Origin: Pseudomonadota bacterium
Lineage (GTDB): Bacteria > Pseudomonadota > Gammaproteobacteria > Burkholderiales > Thiobacillaceae
DNA length: 7,535 nt
Assembly: GCA_021821425.1 (NCBI GenBank)
Contig: JAKACL010000143.1
Coordinates: 1-7,535 of the forward strand
Direction of reading: 5' to 3'
In this document: positions 7,034-7,535 of the stretch, in pieces
How positions within the stretch are numbered: the stretch's first letter is position 1
Layout: each line of letters begins with the position of its first letter
Notes under the pieces: generated by a model
What the model was told of the DNA's origin: nothing
Seen by the model: only the letters and a program-made list of their open reading frames with translations
Databases searched by the model: none
Position numbers and translations under genes: made by a program

Positions 7034-7535
7034 TCAGTTCTCGCTTTGAATACGGGTGAACACGGCCGCGAACATCTCCGGGGTGAGGCGGCGCGTCTGG
7101 GTATTGTAGCGGGAGCAGTGGTAGCTGCTGACCAGCCGTCGGCCGTCGGGCAGGCGGTAGTCGCTGGCGTGGGCGAAGGGGTAGTCCTTGAGCTTGAGGC
7201 CCTGCGCGCGCAGCACGGCCTGATGCGCGATCCGGCCCAGCGCCAGGATGCTGGCGTGTTCGGGCAGCGCGGCCAGCTCGGCCGCAAGAAACCGGTTGCA
7301 TTCGCGAATCTCGCCCGGCTCCGGCTTGTTGGCGGGCGGCAGGCATTTGACCGCGTTGGTAATGCGGCAGCCGGTGAGGGTGAGGCCATCGTCGACCGAA
7401 ACGGATTCCGGCGCGCTGGCGTAGCCGAATTTGTGCAGGGTTTCGTACAGGAGCACGCCGGCATAGTCGCCAGTGAAGGGGCGCCCGCTGCGGTTGGCGC
7501 CGTGCATGCCGGGCGCGAGACCGACGATCAGCAGT
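7034..7535 (-). CDS. Family 5 (UdgB-type) uracil-DNA glycosylase, N-terminus off the window
   Basis: The enzyme excises uracil and related deaminated bases from DNA, starting base excision repair. The visible 167 residues begin LLIVGLAPGMHGANRSGRPFTGDYAG, the family 5 motif 1. It has GLAPG with no acidic or amide catalytic residue where family 4 has GEAPG. Later come CRITNAVKCLPPANKPEP and the C-terminal motif SYHCSRYN. Cysteines in KCLPP and IRECN, 15 residues apart, match two of the four [4Fe-4S] ligands; the other two would lie upstream, outside the window. The frame stays open through position 7535, so the internal ATG at 7507 is not the start. The TGA (7036-7034) is 2 nt before the tautomerase ATG, indicating co-transcription and probable translational coupling. 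Confidence 0.93.
   Translation of the reverse strand, partial: LLIVGLAPGMHGANRSGRPFTGDYAGVLLYETLHKFGYASAPESVSVDDGLTLTGCRITNAVKCLPPANKPEPGEIRECNRFLAAELAALPEHASILALGRIAHQAVLRAQGLKLKDYPFAHASDYRLPDGRRLVSSYHCSRYNTQTRRLTPEMFAAVFTRIQSEN

Noticed and set aside
5049..7049. 666-codon open frame on the plus strand, the longest in the window
   Set aside because: It is exactly antisense to uvrC and the tautomerase gene. The residue pattern is what complementing GC-biased codons yields, and UvrC on the other strand has all its catalytic residues.
5890..7464. 524-codon open frame on the minus strand overlapping uvrC and the glycosylase gene
   Set aside because: It is a frame-shifted shadow rich in Arg, Pro and Ala spanning three well-supported genes, with no conserved motif.

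Overview
The window reads as chromosomal housekeeping DNA from a GC-rich Proteobacterium, most likely a betaproteobacterium. Protein style (IF2, a NusA with two C-terminal acidic repeats, UvrC) and the gene order suggest this; a Thiobacillus/Nitrosomonadales-like lineage is only a guess. All supported genes lie on the minus strand, so transcription runs from position 7535 towards 1. The long plus-strand reading frames are GC-rich mirror images of these genes.

In order of transcription: (1) the 3' part of a family 5 uracil-DNA glycosylase gene, a 61-residue tautomerase-family protein and uvrC, packed with gaps of 2 and 3 nt, form a tight unit with DNA repair enzymes at both ends. uvrC appears to start with TTG. 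(2) After a 131-bp gap comes pgsA, the phosphatidylglycerophosphate synthase gene. (3) A strong sigma70-type promoter then precedes tRNA-Gly(GCC), tRNA-Cys(GCA) and tRNA-Leu(UAA), all with encoded CCA. A terminator-like hairpin separates the first two. (4) A short intergenic region contains an extended -10 promoter and, just downstream of it, an intrinsic-terminator hairpin. (5) rimP, nusA and the first 635 codons of infB follow as a translation/transcription-factor operon running off the left edge.

Blocks 1-3 correspond to the uvrC-pgsA-glyW-cysT-leuZ cluster of E. coli, with the same three anticodons. Block 5 corresponds to the E. coli metY-rimP-nusA-infB operon, with tRNA-Leu sitting where metY does. 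These are separate loci in E. coli and contiguous here.

I found no mobile element, CRISPR array, phage gene or clearly novel multi-gene system. The points most worth a second look are the rimP-nusA-infB leader, where a promoter is followed almost at once by a terminator (a possible NusA-sensitive attenuator), and the unusual tautomerase between the glycosylase and UvrC, which lacks both catalytic arginines of classical 4-oxalocrotonate tautomerase.
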